Below, piece by piece: positions 9,010 through 16,761 of a DNA stretch of 64,000 nucleotides. The notes beneath the pieces were generated by a model. It made no database searches and had not been told where the DNA came from. It saw only the letters and a list, made by a program, of their open reading frames with translations. The stretch spans positions 62,001-126,000 of the forward strand of contig CAXBBS010000002.1 in assembly GCA_963974485.1 (NCBI GenBank), in the 5' to 3' direction. The translations under genes were made by a program, and so were the position numbers. Positions within the stretch are counted from its first letter, which is position 1; each line of letters begins with the position of its first letter. This DNA is from JAALKW01 sp963974485. Lineage in GTDB: Bacteria > Pseudomonadota > Gammaproteobacteria > Legionellales > Legionellaceae.

Positions 9010-10140
9010 CATAGTGCCGCTATGCCGAGGGCAACAAGGAAAATATACGCTCACGATCAAGCCGCTGTTTTTCTGAGGTGCGAAAAGCTTAATGTGGGCA
9101 TGGTGCAATTCGCATATTTGCTTGACGATTGCGAGCCCAAGCCCACTACCTGAGCTCTTGTTTCCAAGCACACGAAAAAAACGCTCGAACACGCGCGTGT
9201 GTAATTCTTTAGGAATACCCGGACCATTGTCTTCGACTTCTAACATGACGTGGCCATCATCAGGCCGAACACGCACAGAAATTAATCCATGCTCACCGGT
9301 ATAACGAATGGCATTATCAATTAAGTTTCTAATCAAAATACAGATAGCTGTTGTATTGCCTTGGAAATTAGGTGTTTTTTGATCCGCTTGAAATTCAAGT
9401 TCAACATGTTTATCAATAGCTACAGGTGCCATGATAGCAAGCATGTCACGTGTAACACGGATTAAGTCAATCGACTCAAAGCCGGTTATGTTGGGTGTAT
9501 CTGGGACCAATCGGCTCATGGTTAAAAGCTGTTGAACAATATGTGTACTTCGATTTACACTGGTGATTAATTTTGTGATGGCAGTGTTTTTTTCGTCTAT
9601 AATCGGGGTGTTAAGCGCAACTTGAGCTTGTGTTTTGATTGCGGCGAGGGGTGTTTTGAGTTCGTGAGCAGCATCTGAAGCAAATCGTTTTTCACGCTCA
9701 AAGCCTTCTTGTAGTCGAAAAAAGAGTTTATTGAGCTCATCAACCATCGGTTTGATATCTTCAGGAATTGCATCTAAACTCACCGGTTCGAGATGAGTTG
9801 GAGCACGATGCGCTACTTCTTTTGCTACGCGATCGATACTTAATAACCCACGCCCAATAATAATCCAAATTAACAGGCCTGATAAAGGAAAGGTAAGTAA
9901 CATGATGTATATATCATCATGTGTTATGCGCCGCGCTAATTCATTTCGGATCTGATAGCGCTCGGCTAATATTAATTGCGCTCCTGATGGCTTATTTAAT
10001 CGGCTAAAAATTAAAGTGTCTAAATGCTCTTCGATATCTTTTTGATCCAGATAATAATTTCCAATAGCTGTAAGAAACGTGGTTAGGCTTATCGCTAATA
10101 ATAGGTTAATCAAAAGAAATTTTCGGATGGATGTTTTCAA
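8995..10140 (-). CDS. Two-component sensor histidine kinase (QseC/PmrB-like)
   Basis: 381 residues. Two membrane segments (about 8-28 and 77-97) bracket a short periplasmic loop of roughly 45 residues, followed by HAMP-like sequence. The phosphoacceptor is H159 in DAAHELKTPL, and the ATPase has the N box (RNLIDNAIRY, 271-280), G1 (DNGPGIPKE) and G2 (GSGLGLAIVKQI). The response regulator gene ends 12 bases upstream on the same strand, so this is its cognate kinase. The signal is unknown; the small periplasmic loop suits metal or pH sensing, which is only an inference. Confidence 0.88.
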   Translation of the reverse strand: MKTSIRKFLLINLLLAISLTTFLTAIGNYYLDQKDIEEHLDTLIFSRLNKPSGAQLILAERYQIRNELARRITHDDIYIMLLTFPLSGLLIWIIIGRGLLSIDRVAKEVAHRAPTHLEPVSLDAIPEDIKPMVDELNKLFFRLQEGFEREKRFASDAAHELKTPLAAIKTQAQVALNTPIIDEKNTAITKLITSVNRSTHIVQQLLTMSRLVPDTPNITGFESIDLIRVTRDMLAIMAPVAIDKHVELEFQADQKTPNFQGNTTAICILIRNLIDNAIRYTGEHGLISVRVRPDDGHVMLEVEDNGPGIPKELHTRVFERFFRVLGNKSSGSGLGLAIVKQICELHHAHIKLFAPQKNSGLIVSVYFPCCPRHSGTMLSNS

Positions 10141-10152
10141 GCGTATACCTCG

Positions 10153-10824
10153 TTAAGAAGCGTTAGACTCTTTCTCGGCGATGTATCCAATGCCACGAAT
10201 GGTTCGAATAAAATCAGCTTGTAATTTTTTTCTTAAGTTATGTATATGCACTTCGAGCACATTGCTGTCTAAATCATCATCCCAGCCGTACATGCTTTGC
10301 ATGAGCTGCTCGCGTGATAGGGCGTGCCCCGTATTTTCAAGTAATTTTTGTAGTAGAGAAAACTCTCTACGAGAAATGTTGACTTCCGCATTATTGAGTA
10401 AAACTGTATGCGCAGAGGGATCCATTGTGATGTTTTTATATTTAATAAGCGTATCCGCGCGGCCTTGAGAGCGTCGAATAAGCGCTCTAATACGTGCGGA
10501 AAGTTCGTTTAAATCAAACGGCTTAAACATATAATCATCTGCCCCTGCATCTAAGCCTTCAATGCGATCTTCAACGGATTCACGGGCTGTTAATATAATA
10601 ACGGGGGTTTTGTTGCCAACCTGGCGGATATTTTTTAATAAACTAAGCCCAGGTAGTTTAGGCAAACTTAAATCCAAAATAACCAACTCAAATGACTCAT
10701 TTTTTAGGGCAAGACGCGCAGACTCACCATCTTTAAGCCAATCAACCACGTAGCCAAATTGGGTAAGTCCGGTTTTAACGGCATCACCCAGTAACTCATC
10801 ATCCTCTATCAGCAATAGCCGCAT
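10153..10824 (-). CDS. OmpR-family response regulator (QseB/PmrA-like)
   Basis: 223 residues. The receiver domain has the acidic pocket (EDD at 7-9), phosphoacceptor D51 in DLSLPKLPG, T79 and K101. A C-terminal winged helix carries NISRREFSLLQKL and the SNVLEVHIHNLRKKL recognition segment. The overall look is QseB/PmrA; in Coxiella and Legionella a PmrA-type regulator controls Dot/Icm genes, but nothing in this window shows which genes this one controls. It is first in a two-gene operon with the kinase. Confidence 0.9.
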   Translation of the reverse strand: MRLLLIEDDELLGDAVKTGLTQFGYVVDWLKDGESARLALKNESFELVILDLSLPKLPGLSLLKNIRQVGNKTPVIILTARESVEDRIEGLDAGADDYMFKPFDLNELSARIRALIRRSQGRADTLIKYKNITMDPSAHTVLLNNAEVNISRREFSLLQKLLENTGHALSREQLMQSMYGWDDDLDSNVLEVHIHNLRKKLQADFIRTIRGIGYIAEKESNAS

Positions 10825-10845
10825 GGCAATCCTTTGCTTTAGCGC

Positions 10846-11436
10846 TTATGAACGACTTTGAGCGCGTTTTTTTATTGTATGTTTCGGTGTGACAGGTTCT
10901 TTAACATGTTTTGCTAAATATAAAGCTTGAAGCAAAACAAAGATAAACGTAAAGCCAGCGCCACCAAATAATTTGAAATTAACCCATGTTTCTGTGTCGT
11001 AGTGATAGGCAATATATATATTGGTGGCGCCCATGGTCAAAAAGAAAACGGTCCATGCATAACTTAGGCGACGCCAAATTTCAAGAGGTAGGGAAATGTT
11101 ATGCTCCATGATTTTTTGAATCACTGGTTTTTTTCCAATGAAAACAGAACCCAAAAATATGACGGCGGAAAGCCAGTAAATCACGGTTGGTTTCCATTTT
11201 ATAAACCACGGATCATGAAAAATGAGGGTTGCACCACCTAAAACACAAATAAGCACCAAGCTTATCAAATGCAATTTTTCGTAACGTTGGTATTTTAGTC
11301 TAAAAAAAACGACCTGAACAACAGAAAGAACCATGGCCGCAGCAGTTGCTGTGTATATTCCAAACCACTTGAAACATAAGAAAAAAACTAAAATAGGAAA
11401 AAAATCAAACAATAATTTCATAGATTTATAATTCAT
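10846..11436 (-). CDS. yciB: Inner-membrane septation/intracellular septation protein A family
   Basis: 196 residues with five or six predicted membrane helices. The opening MKLLFDFFPILVFF, the central KPTVIYWLSAVIFLGS and the segment RRLSYAWTVFFLTMGATNIY are hallmarks of YciB/IspZ, an inner-membrane protein linked to cell envelope and division in enterics. Two in-frame ATGs (11436 and 11421) are possible starts and neither has a strong ribosome site; the second matches the usual family start. It lies 21 bases upstream of the response regulator gene and may be transcribed with it. Confidence 0.88.
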   Translation of the reverse strand: MNYKSMKLLFDFFPILVFFLCFKWFGIYTATAAAMVLSVVQVVFFRLKYQRYEKLHLISLVLICVLGGATLIFHDPWFIKWKPTVIYWLSAVIFLGSVFIGKKPVIQKIMEHNISLPLEIWRRLSYAWTVFFLTMGATNIYIAYHYDTETWVNFKLFGGAGFTFIFVLLQALYLAKHVKEPVTPKHTIKKRAQSRS

Positions 11437-11496
11437 CTCGAGGTTGATATTTTGAGTATATCACAGTTGCAGTTGATTCCTTGTTAAGATAAAAAT

Positions 11497-11787
11497 ATGT
11501 CTAAACTTAAGGTGATTGATTTTATTATTAAAAGTAGCGCTGAAATATTTGCTCAAGAACTATATAGCCAGGAAACCTCCAGTTATGCTGTTCAAGAATT
11601 GAATGGTCGGGCAGGGCATTACTTAAGTGTCTTACAAAAAAATGAACGACTTCACGAAGCCTTGCGTCAGGCTCATTCAGAGGCGCCGAGTGCAAATTTA
11701 ACTTTGAATTCAATATTTTCTACCCGTGCCTGTTCTGGTAAAGATGATGAAGAAGTAAATAAAGCACAAAACAGTTTGAATACGTAA
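11497..11787 (+). CDS. Small hypothetical protein, 96 residues
   Basis: No family recognised. The product is soluble-looking and polar, with a helical first half (VIDFIIKSSAEIFAQEL) and a low-complexity tail rich in Ser, Asn and acidic residues. It begins the accessory block between yciB and nnrD and runs in the same direction as the F-box-like gene that starts 77 bases later. It may be a real orphan gene or a remnant; coding status is moderately supported by its position and open length only. Confidence 0.45.
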   Translation: MSKLKVIDFIIKSSAEIFAQELYSQETSSYAVQELNGRAGHYLSVLQKNERLHEALRQAHSEAPSANLTLNSIFSTRACSGKDDEEVNKAQNSLNT

Positions 11788-11864
11788 TTTAAGATGGGCT
11801 TTATTTGTGTTTATTGGTTTAATTAAAGGCATTCATGTGTTGTTATAACGCATGCCCTTAATTT

Positions 11865-13337
11865 ATGGAATTCGCTATGCCTATAAACATCGATACAACA
11901 AGTTCTGAAATTACATCAAAAATTGATGCGTTACTTCCTCTATTGAGGGCGAAATACAAACAATCCACAGATTCTATACCAGCAGTATTTGGGAGTCTAG
12001 AAGCGCTTACAAGGTCTGTAGATTTGATGAGGGCCCTCTCACCCGTTAATGCAATTCGATCTTCAGCAGAAGGCAACGTGTCATCTATCAACCCAAAGCC
12101 CTTGGATCTGACAGAGCTCAATGCATCTAAACATCAACTGCTCAATAGGTTGTTTTTTGATGAGTCAAAGTTACAGCCAGATGATTTTCCTGAATCTCAG
12201 CGAGAAGCTTATCGATCTACTTCTCAAGTAAGGGGTTGGTTGCGCCCGCTCGATTACATGCTAAGTTTCGTGACAAAATATCGCATTCTAGATTATTATT
12301 TCAAGCTACCCAAAACTACCATAGCGTTGGCTTGGGATGCATTGGAAGCTTCAGTTCATGAGTACAATGATACATTAAATCTACTCAATAATGACGAAAA
12401 ACTAAAATTCAAGCATACATTGGTGCATCAATATATCGTCAAAGGTAAAACAATTACAGCTGAAGTACCTACAGAGATATTATCGTCTATATTAAGTTAC
12501 CTTGAGCCTGAGCAACTTGTCGAAATTTCGCATGATCATGCATTGAGTCGATCTTTTGATACGAAAACAATTTTAAATGATGTACTGCCTCAACTGAAAG
12601 TTAACGGGTTTAAAGAAAGTGTATTCATCTACATCAATCCATTGGCTCTTTTCTGGAACAAGACATTGCAACATGCTTTAACAGAAGTTTTGGCTGAGGG
12701 GTATCACGTAAGCCTGTTTAAAACAATTAATCCTGAGCGATTGTTTCAAACGCCTCGGTTTGATGTGCCTAACATGCCAGAGATAGCTGAAGAGGGCGCT
12801 GTGAATAATTTTAATACTAAAGCGTGGTGGCTACGAAGAGGAGATTATATTGATTACCTAACGCCTGATATTTTTCCTGATTCATGTAGAGCTATTCGCG
12901 GCATGGATGGAGCGCGACGGCCTTTTATCAGTGTGCTCAATGGTAAGAATAACGTAGTCACATTTTTTCAACGTTATTCTAATGACAAACATACATGGGT
13001 GACAGGAAGTAACCATGGGGAAGGTGAATTGCAGAATTCTGGACACTTAAATCTTGAGAAAACAAAAGAAAGTGTTGAGCAGATAGAGTACTATTTTCCT
13101 AATTCCAAGGAAACGGTCCATGCCTCATATACAAAATATCAAGAATGGAAGAGTCTTTTTCTTGCTTATATGAATATCTCATGTCCACAACAAGATGGTC
13201 AGCCATGCAATCTTGATATGTTAAAAAGCATAAGTAATTCACTTATGTACATCATAGAGGATGAGTATCGACTGGTTGATCGAGCAGAATATCCAGATCT
13301 GGATTTACCACGCGAGAGGCCGGATTCTATGATCTAG
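11865..13337 (+). CDS. Hypothetical protein with an F-box-like motif; candidate host-directed effector
   Basis: 490 residues, no signal peptide or membrane helix. Residues about 201-222 read VPTEILSSILSYLEPEQLVE, a close fit to the first half of the eukaryotic F-box (LPxEILxxILSYLxPxxLxxxS) that binds Skp1 in SCF ubiquitin ligases. The rest is unrecognised; the C-terminus is acidic (EDEYRLVDRAEYPDLDLP). Bacterial F-box proteins known from Legionella (AnkB, LegU1) are secreted into host cells, so an effector role is a reasonable inference. An alternative ATG at 11877 has GGA about 9 bases upstream and may be the true start. It is flanked by a toxin-antitoxin pair and an integrase. Confidence 0.6.
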   Translation: MEFAMPINIDTTSSEITSKIDALLPLLRAKYKQSTDSIPAVFGSLEALTRSVDLMRALSPVNAIRSSAEGNVSSINPKPLDLTELNASKHQLLNRLFFDESKLQPDDFPESQREAYRSTSQVRGWLRPLDYMLSFVTKYRILDYYFKLPKTTIALAWDALEASVHEYNDTLNLLNNDEKLKFKHTLVHQYIVKGKTITAEVPTEILSSILSYLEPEQLVEISHDHALSRSFDTKTILNDVLPQLKVNGFKESVFIYINPLALFWNKTLQHALTEVLAEGYHVSLFKTINPERLFQTPRFDVPNMPEIAEEGAVNNFNTKAWWLRRGDYIDYLTPDIFPDSCRAIRGMDGARRPFISVLNGKNNVVTFFQRYSNDKHTWVTGSNHGEGELQNSGHLNLEKTKESVEQIEYYFPNSKETVHASYTKYQEWKSLFLAYMNISCPQQDGQPCNLDMLKSISNSLMYIIEDEYRLVDRAEYPDLDLPRERPDSMI

Positions 13338-13353
13338 CTTCTCCAACACCTCT

Positions 13354-13387
13354 ACTAATGGTGATAACTCCCATTATCACCATTAGT
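13354..13387. terminator. Perfect 14-bp inverted repeat between convergent genes
   Basis: ACTAATGGTGATAA at 13354-13367 and its exact reverse complement at 13374-13387 flank a 6-base loop (CTCCCA). It sits between the F-box-like gene and the RES toxin gene and includes the stop codon of the latter (13383-13385). Neither side has a T-run, so it would act as a bidirectional RNA stem rather than a textbook intrinsic terminator. Confidence 0.65.
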
Positions 13388-14111
13388 GGAAATGGCTATG
13401 ATTGTAGTGGATGACCTCATATTTCCCCAAATTATCGGTTCTAGCTATCTGTACATCGTCTTTGCTTGAAACGCATTTCCAGGTCTGTTGGTTATACGTG
13501 TAGCTTCCGTTTGTTTGACAAAAAACATCGATATCAAAAATCCCAATATTTTTTTCAGCATGTTTAGTTCGCGCTGAGTAAAAAACAAAAGCTGCTATGT
13601 TATTTTCTCTCATATCAGATCCAAGTAACTGACTTGATGTGTATGACGTTTGGGATGAAATATCAGTTTGATATTGTAAAAACGGAAATTTTGTCAAATC
13701 TATACCGTGCTTTGTTTTAATGCACACATTAAATGCTGTGAGTAACGTATCAACATAACCCAACTCAGCTTCTGTGTCTTGATTAAATTTCAGCCTATAA
13801 TAAGCCACTTCTGTAAGTGCTGTTTTCATGTCCAGTGAACCATACCAAAGCGAAGGTTCAAATAAACGTCCAAATCGTGATCCGTATTTAAGTGGCGGAT
13901 AACGAAACGGCGTAAATATTAACGGATCTAAAATATGTGTATGGATTGCAGGTTTGGAGTCATTTAATAGCTCTTCGAGTATGTCGTATTCGTCTAAACT
14001 ATCAACAAGATCTCGAGAATTTAAAATATGCTGTGCTTCAACCACCCTCCAAGGCTCCAGCTTAAGCTCGCAAATATGCTTGCCACCCTCACCAGCATCC
14101 CAAATACTCAC
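13383..14111 (-). CDS. RES-domain toxin (NAD+ phosphorylase family)
   Basis: 242 residues. The RES core starts after a roughly 65-residue N-terminal extension: the Arg of PFRY, the Tyr of LWYGS and the Glu of ALTEVAYY match the conserved R-Y-E set of RES toxins, which deplete NAD+ by phosphorolysis. Its ATG overlaps the stop of the upstream antitoxin gene by 4 bases (ATGA), the standard order antitoxin then toxin for Xre-RES pairs. The extension marks a longer RES subgroup. Whether it is active cannot be told, but the open frame is intact. Confidence 0.8.
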   Translation of the reverse strand: MSIWDAGEGGKHICELKLEPWRVVEAQHILNSRDLVDSLDEYDILEELLNDSKPAIHTHILDPLIFTPFRYPPLKYGSRFGRLFEPSLWYGSLDMKTALTEVAYYRLKFNQDTEAELGYVDTLLTAFNVCIKTKHGIDLTKFPFLQYQTDISSQTSYTSSQLLGSDMRENNIAAFVFYSARTKHAEKNIGIFDIDVFCQTNGSYTYNQQTWKCVSSKDDVQIARTDNLGKYEVIHYNHSHFH

Positions 14112-14485
14112 AGCTTGCCTCGCATGGCATCTAAATAATTAAGCACAAGAACCAGGCCTTGAACATTTTTTAGCTCATCGATGGGTCTTTGGTGATTAAA
14201 ATAGGCATTTTTGCTTTGGAGCCATGCACGTGCTTTGTCATGATGGTTGCCAACTAAAGCATTCAAGCTCCTATAGATACGCAAAAGTAAAAGTGCTAAC
14301 TCCCCTTCTTTACTGCTTGGAGATATGAGCTTTTTACCTTGATGTAGGCGTGTTGCACTCGACTCACTGATGCCAATGATTTCACTTAAATCCTTGCCTG
14401 ATAACTTTAAAAACGACGCCATATTAAGCAGTGCTTTACTTAAAACACGTTCTTTTTCAGTTGAAATAGCTAATATTTTACTCAC
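14108..14485 (-). CDS. Xre/MbcA/ParS-family antitoxin (DUF2384)
   Basis: 125 residues. An N-terminal helix-turn-helix (GKDLSEIIGISESSATRLHQ, about 30-49) is followed by the toxin-binding DUF2384 half, with ALVGNHHDKARAWLQSKNAY, the RPIDELKNVQG segment and a closing LDAMRGKL. Antitoxins of this class bind RES toxins and repress their own operon. It overlaps the toxin gene by 4 bases. Upstream lies an AT-rich inverted repeat that may be its operator. Confidence 0.82.
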   Translation of the reverse strand: MSKILAISTEKERVLSKALLNMASFLKLSGKDLSEIIGISESSATRLHQGKKLISPSSKEGELALLLLRIYRSLNALVGNHHDKARAWLQSKNAYFNHQRPIDELKNVQGLVLVLNYLDAMRGKL

Positions 14486-14510
14486 ACTAGGCCTCGAATA
14501 ATATTGTTTT

Positions 14511-14542
14511 ATATTAAATTATAGGTTTGTTATATTTAATAT
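14511..14542. promoter_or_regulatory. Inverted repeat upstream of the toxin-antitoxin operon (candidate operator)
   Basis: ATATTAAAT at 14511-14519 is repeated in exact reverse complement (ATTTAATAT) at 14534-14542, with 14 bases between. It lies 26 bases upstream of the antitoxin start and 80 bases upstream of the integrase start, in the shared divergent promoter region, which suits autoregulation by the Xre-type antitoxin. The sequence is very AT-rich, so chance is possible. Confidence 0.4.
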
Positions 14543-14621
14543 GCAATTCTTTGTTATATCAGTTGCACTCACTACCTAAATTTAGGAAGATAAGAAATTC
14601 ACACACCTAAAGCCTTTATTT

Positions 14622-15866
14622 ATGAGTAACACCAGTACACCACAGCCTCTTTTCGATACACTCGAGCACCTTCAAGAGCAATCAGAAGGTGTGTGTTTTT
14701 GGAGTTACCTCAAAGCGCCCTATCCTATTGATGATATTGTAATAGCTGCTCGATTCTTGCAGGCTTACAAAGGCAGTCAAGGCACGTTTAATGCTTACAG
14801 GCGTGAGGTCGAACGCTTTTTGCATTGGGTTGTATTAGTTGCTGAGAAAAGTTTAAATAATTTAGGACGCGAAGACATTGAAGCGTTTATTGAGTTTTGC
14901 CAAGAACCACCCAAAAATTGGATTGGCGTTTCAAAGCCTGCGCGTTTTATTTTAAAAGATGGGCAACGTGTGCCCAATCCTGCTTGGCGCCCTTTTGTAG
15001 CTACCGTATCAAAAGCGGCACATCGACGCGGTCAAGCACCTAATATTAAAACCTTTGAGCTCTCTCAGGCGTCGCTCAATGATTTATTTGCGATATTAAG
15101 TAGCTTTTATCAATACCTTGTCCAGGAAGAGCATGCACGTGCTAACCCTTTTGCTTTGGTCCGTCAAAAAAGCCGTTTTATTCGAAAAATCCAAGGTGCC
15201 AGTAAGATCCGGCGGCTGTCTGAGCTGCAATGGCAATACATTGTTGAGAATACACAAAAACTTGCTGAAAAATTTCCTGATGAGCACGAGCGAACGTTGT
15301 TTATTTTATCCGCTCTTTATGCCATGTATCTTCGAATCTCTGAGTTGACAGCCAATCCACGTTGGGCACCGCAAATGAATCATTTTACACGGGATGGTGA
15401 TGGTAATTGGTGGTTTACCACCGTAGGAAAAGGCAATAAAGAGCGCCAAATAGCGGTAAGTGAGGCCATGTTGGAGGCGCTTAAGCGCTGGCGAAAATAT
15501 TTAGCGTATTCTCCCCTGCCATCCCCAGCGGATTATGCCCCTTTGATACCTAAAAATCGTGGACGCGGTCCTATTACAAGCACGAATCAAATTCGAATCT
15601 TAGTTCAATATGCATTTGATGCGGCTATCGAGCAATTACATCATGATAAATTATCAGAAGAAGCTGAAACGCTCTATGAAGCAACGGTCCATTGGTTACG
15701 GCATACGGGTATTTCTGATGATGTTAAAATTCGACCTCGCGAGCATGTGCGCGATGATGCCGGACATAGCTCGAGTGCTATAACCGATAAATATATCGAT
15801 ATTGAATTACGTGAGCGCCATGAATCAGCACGTAAAAAACGTATTGTTGATGATGAAGTTATATAA
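14622..15866 (+). CDS. Tyrosine-type site-specific recombinase/integrase
   Basis: 414 residues. An N-terminal SAM-like core-binding domain (about 35-170) precedes the catalytic domain with the expected residues: R238 (YLRISEL), K270 (GKGNKER), H357 and R360 (HWLRHTG), H382 (AGHSSSAIT) and Y391 as nucleophile (DKYIDI). The protein is complete. It sits at the right-hand edge of the accessory block beside the RES/Xre pair, so it may have brought the block in. It is not XerC or XerD by length and context. No flanking att repeat was found by eye. Confidence 0.87.
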   Translation: MSNTSTPQPLFDTLEHLQEQSEGVCFWSYLKAPYPIDDIVIAARFLQAYKGSQGTFNAYRREVERFLHWVVLVAEKSLNNLGREDIEAFIEFCQEPPKNWIGVSKPARFILKDGQRVPNPAWRPFVATVSKAAHRRGQAPNIKTFELSQASLNDLFAILSSFYQYLVQEEHARANPFALVRQKSRFIRKIQGASKIRRLSELQWQYIVENTQKLAEKFPDEHERTLFILSALYAMYLRISELTANPRWAPQMNHFTRDGDGNWWFTTVGKGNKERQIAVSEAMLEALKRWRKYLAYSPLPSPADYAPLIPKNRGRGPITSTNQIRILVQYAFDAAIEQLHHDKLSEEAETLYEATVHWLRHTGISDDVKIRPREHVRDDAGHSSSAITDKYIDIELRERHESARKKRIVDDEVI

Positions 15867-15877
15867 AGAGGCTTAGG

Positions 15878-16732
15878 TTAGCACTGGTCCATTAAGCTAT
15901 GTATGGCGGGAATTACGTCTGACGCAAGAAGTCCAGGCCCACCTTGATTATTAAGTGTGACATCACCCGCTTTGGCATGTAAAAGGACGCCCATTTGAGC
16001 AGCGTGCCACGGGGTTAAGCCTTGCGCCATAAGACCCGCAATCACGCCACTTAATACATCCCCCATGCCTGCTGAAGCCATGCCAGGGTTACCTGCGCGA
16101 CATATTCGAGGTGCTTTATTGTTGGTGCATACCAAGCTCCCGGAACCTTTTAAAACAAATACGCCACCGAAGCGTGTTTGGAGTGACTGTATGGATTTGG
16201 TGCGGTCTGCTTGAATAGAATTAACGTTTGTGTTTAATAAGCGTGCAGCCTCACCGGGGTGTGGGGTAAATACGCAATGAGCGCGTGACTTCCAGCTTGC
16301 TTGTTTTTTAGCAAGCCAATTGAGCCCGTCCGCATCGATTAATAAAGGCACTGTAGATGCTGTAGGTTGCTCACATACAGCATCGTACATACTTTCTGAC
16401 CAGCTACTATTCCCGAGTCCCGGTCCTAAAACCAGCATAGTTGCACGGGCGAGGCATAATGCGAGTGTTGTATCTTGAGGAGAGTTTAAGCCATAACATA
16501 AAAGTTCAGGACGGCCACTGACTACTGTGGCTACATGCTCAGGGCGCGTGACAACGGTTACAAGCCCTGCCCCAACACGTAACGCCGCTTCAGCTGCAAG
16601 CCGCACAGCACCGGGCATACCATAGTCACCTCCAATGATGAGCACATGGCCAAATGAACCTTTGTTTGCGTCGTTGTCTCGAGGCTTAAGCCAGCCTTTC
16701 ATGTCAGTAAATGATAATGCCTGTGATGTCAT
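15878..16732 (-). CDS. nnrD: ADP-dependent NAD(P)H-hydrate dehydratase
   Basis: 284 residues, a ribokinase-fold enzyme that repairs hydrated NAD(P)H using ADP. Visible family blocks are GGDYGMPGAVRLAAEAALRV, VLGPGLG, FTPHPGEAARLL, VLKGSGSLV and the C-terminal GNPGMASAGMGDVLSGVIAG, which holds the catalytic Asp. Only the dehydratase domain is present; the epimerase domain (NnrE/YjeF-N), often fused at the N-terminus, is absent here. It is the last gene of a run rnhA-dnaQ-(membrane protein)-dacB-nnrD. Confidence 0.9.
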   Translation of the reverse strand: MTSQALSFTDMKGWLKPRDNDANKGSFGHVLIIGGDYGMPGAVRLAAEAALRVGAGLVTVVTRPEHVATVVSGRPELLCYGLNSPQDTTLALCLARATMLVLGPGLGNSSWSESMYDAVCEQPTASTVPLLIDADGLNWLAKKQASWKSRAHCVFTPHPGEAARLLNTNVNSIQADRTKSIQSLQTRFGGVFVLKGSGSLVCTNNKAPRICRAGNPGMASAGMGDVLSGVIAGLMAQGLTPWHAAQMGVLLHAKAGDVTLNNQGGPGLLASDVIPAIHSLMDQC

Positions 16733-16761
16733 GATTGATGAACTCCCTATGCATTTTTTAT

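Noticed and set aside
14622..15866. Integrase as part of a prophage
   Set aside because: No capsid, tail, lysis or phage replication genes lie within the window.
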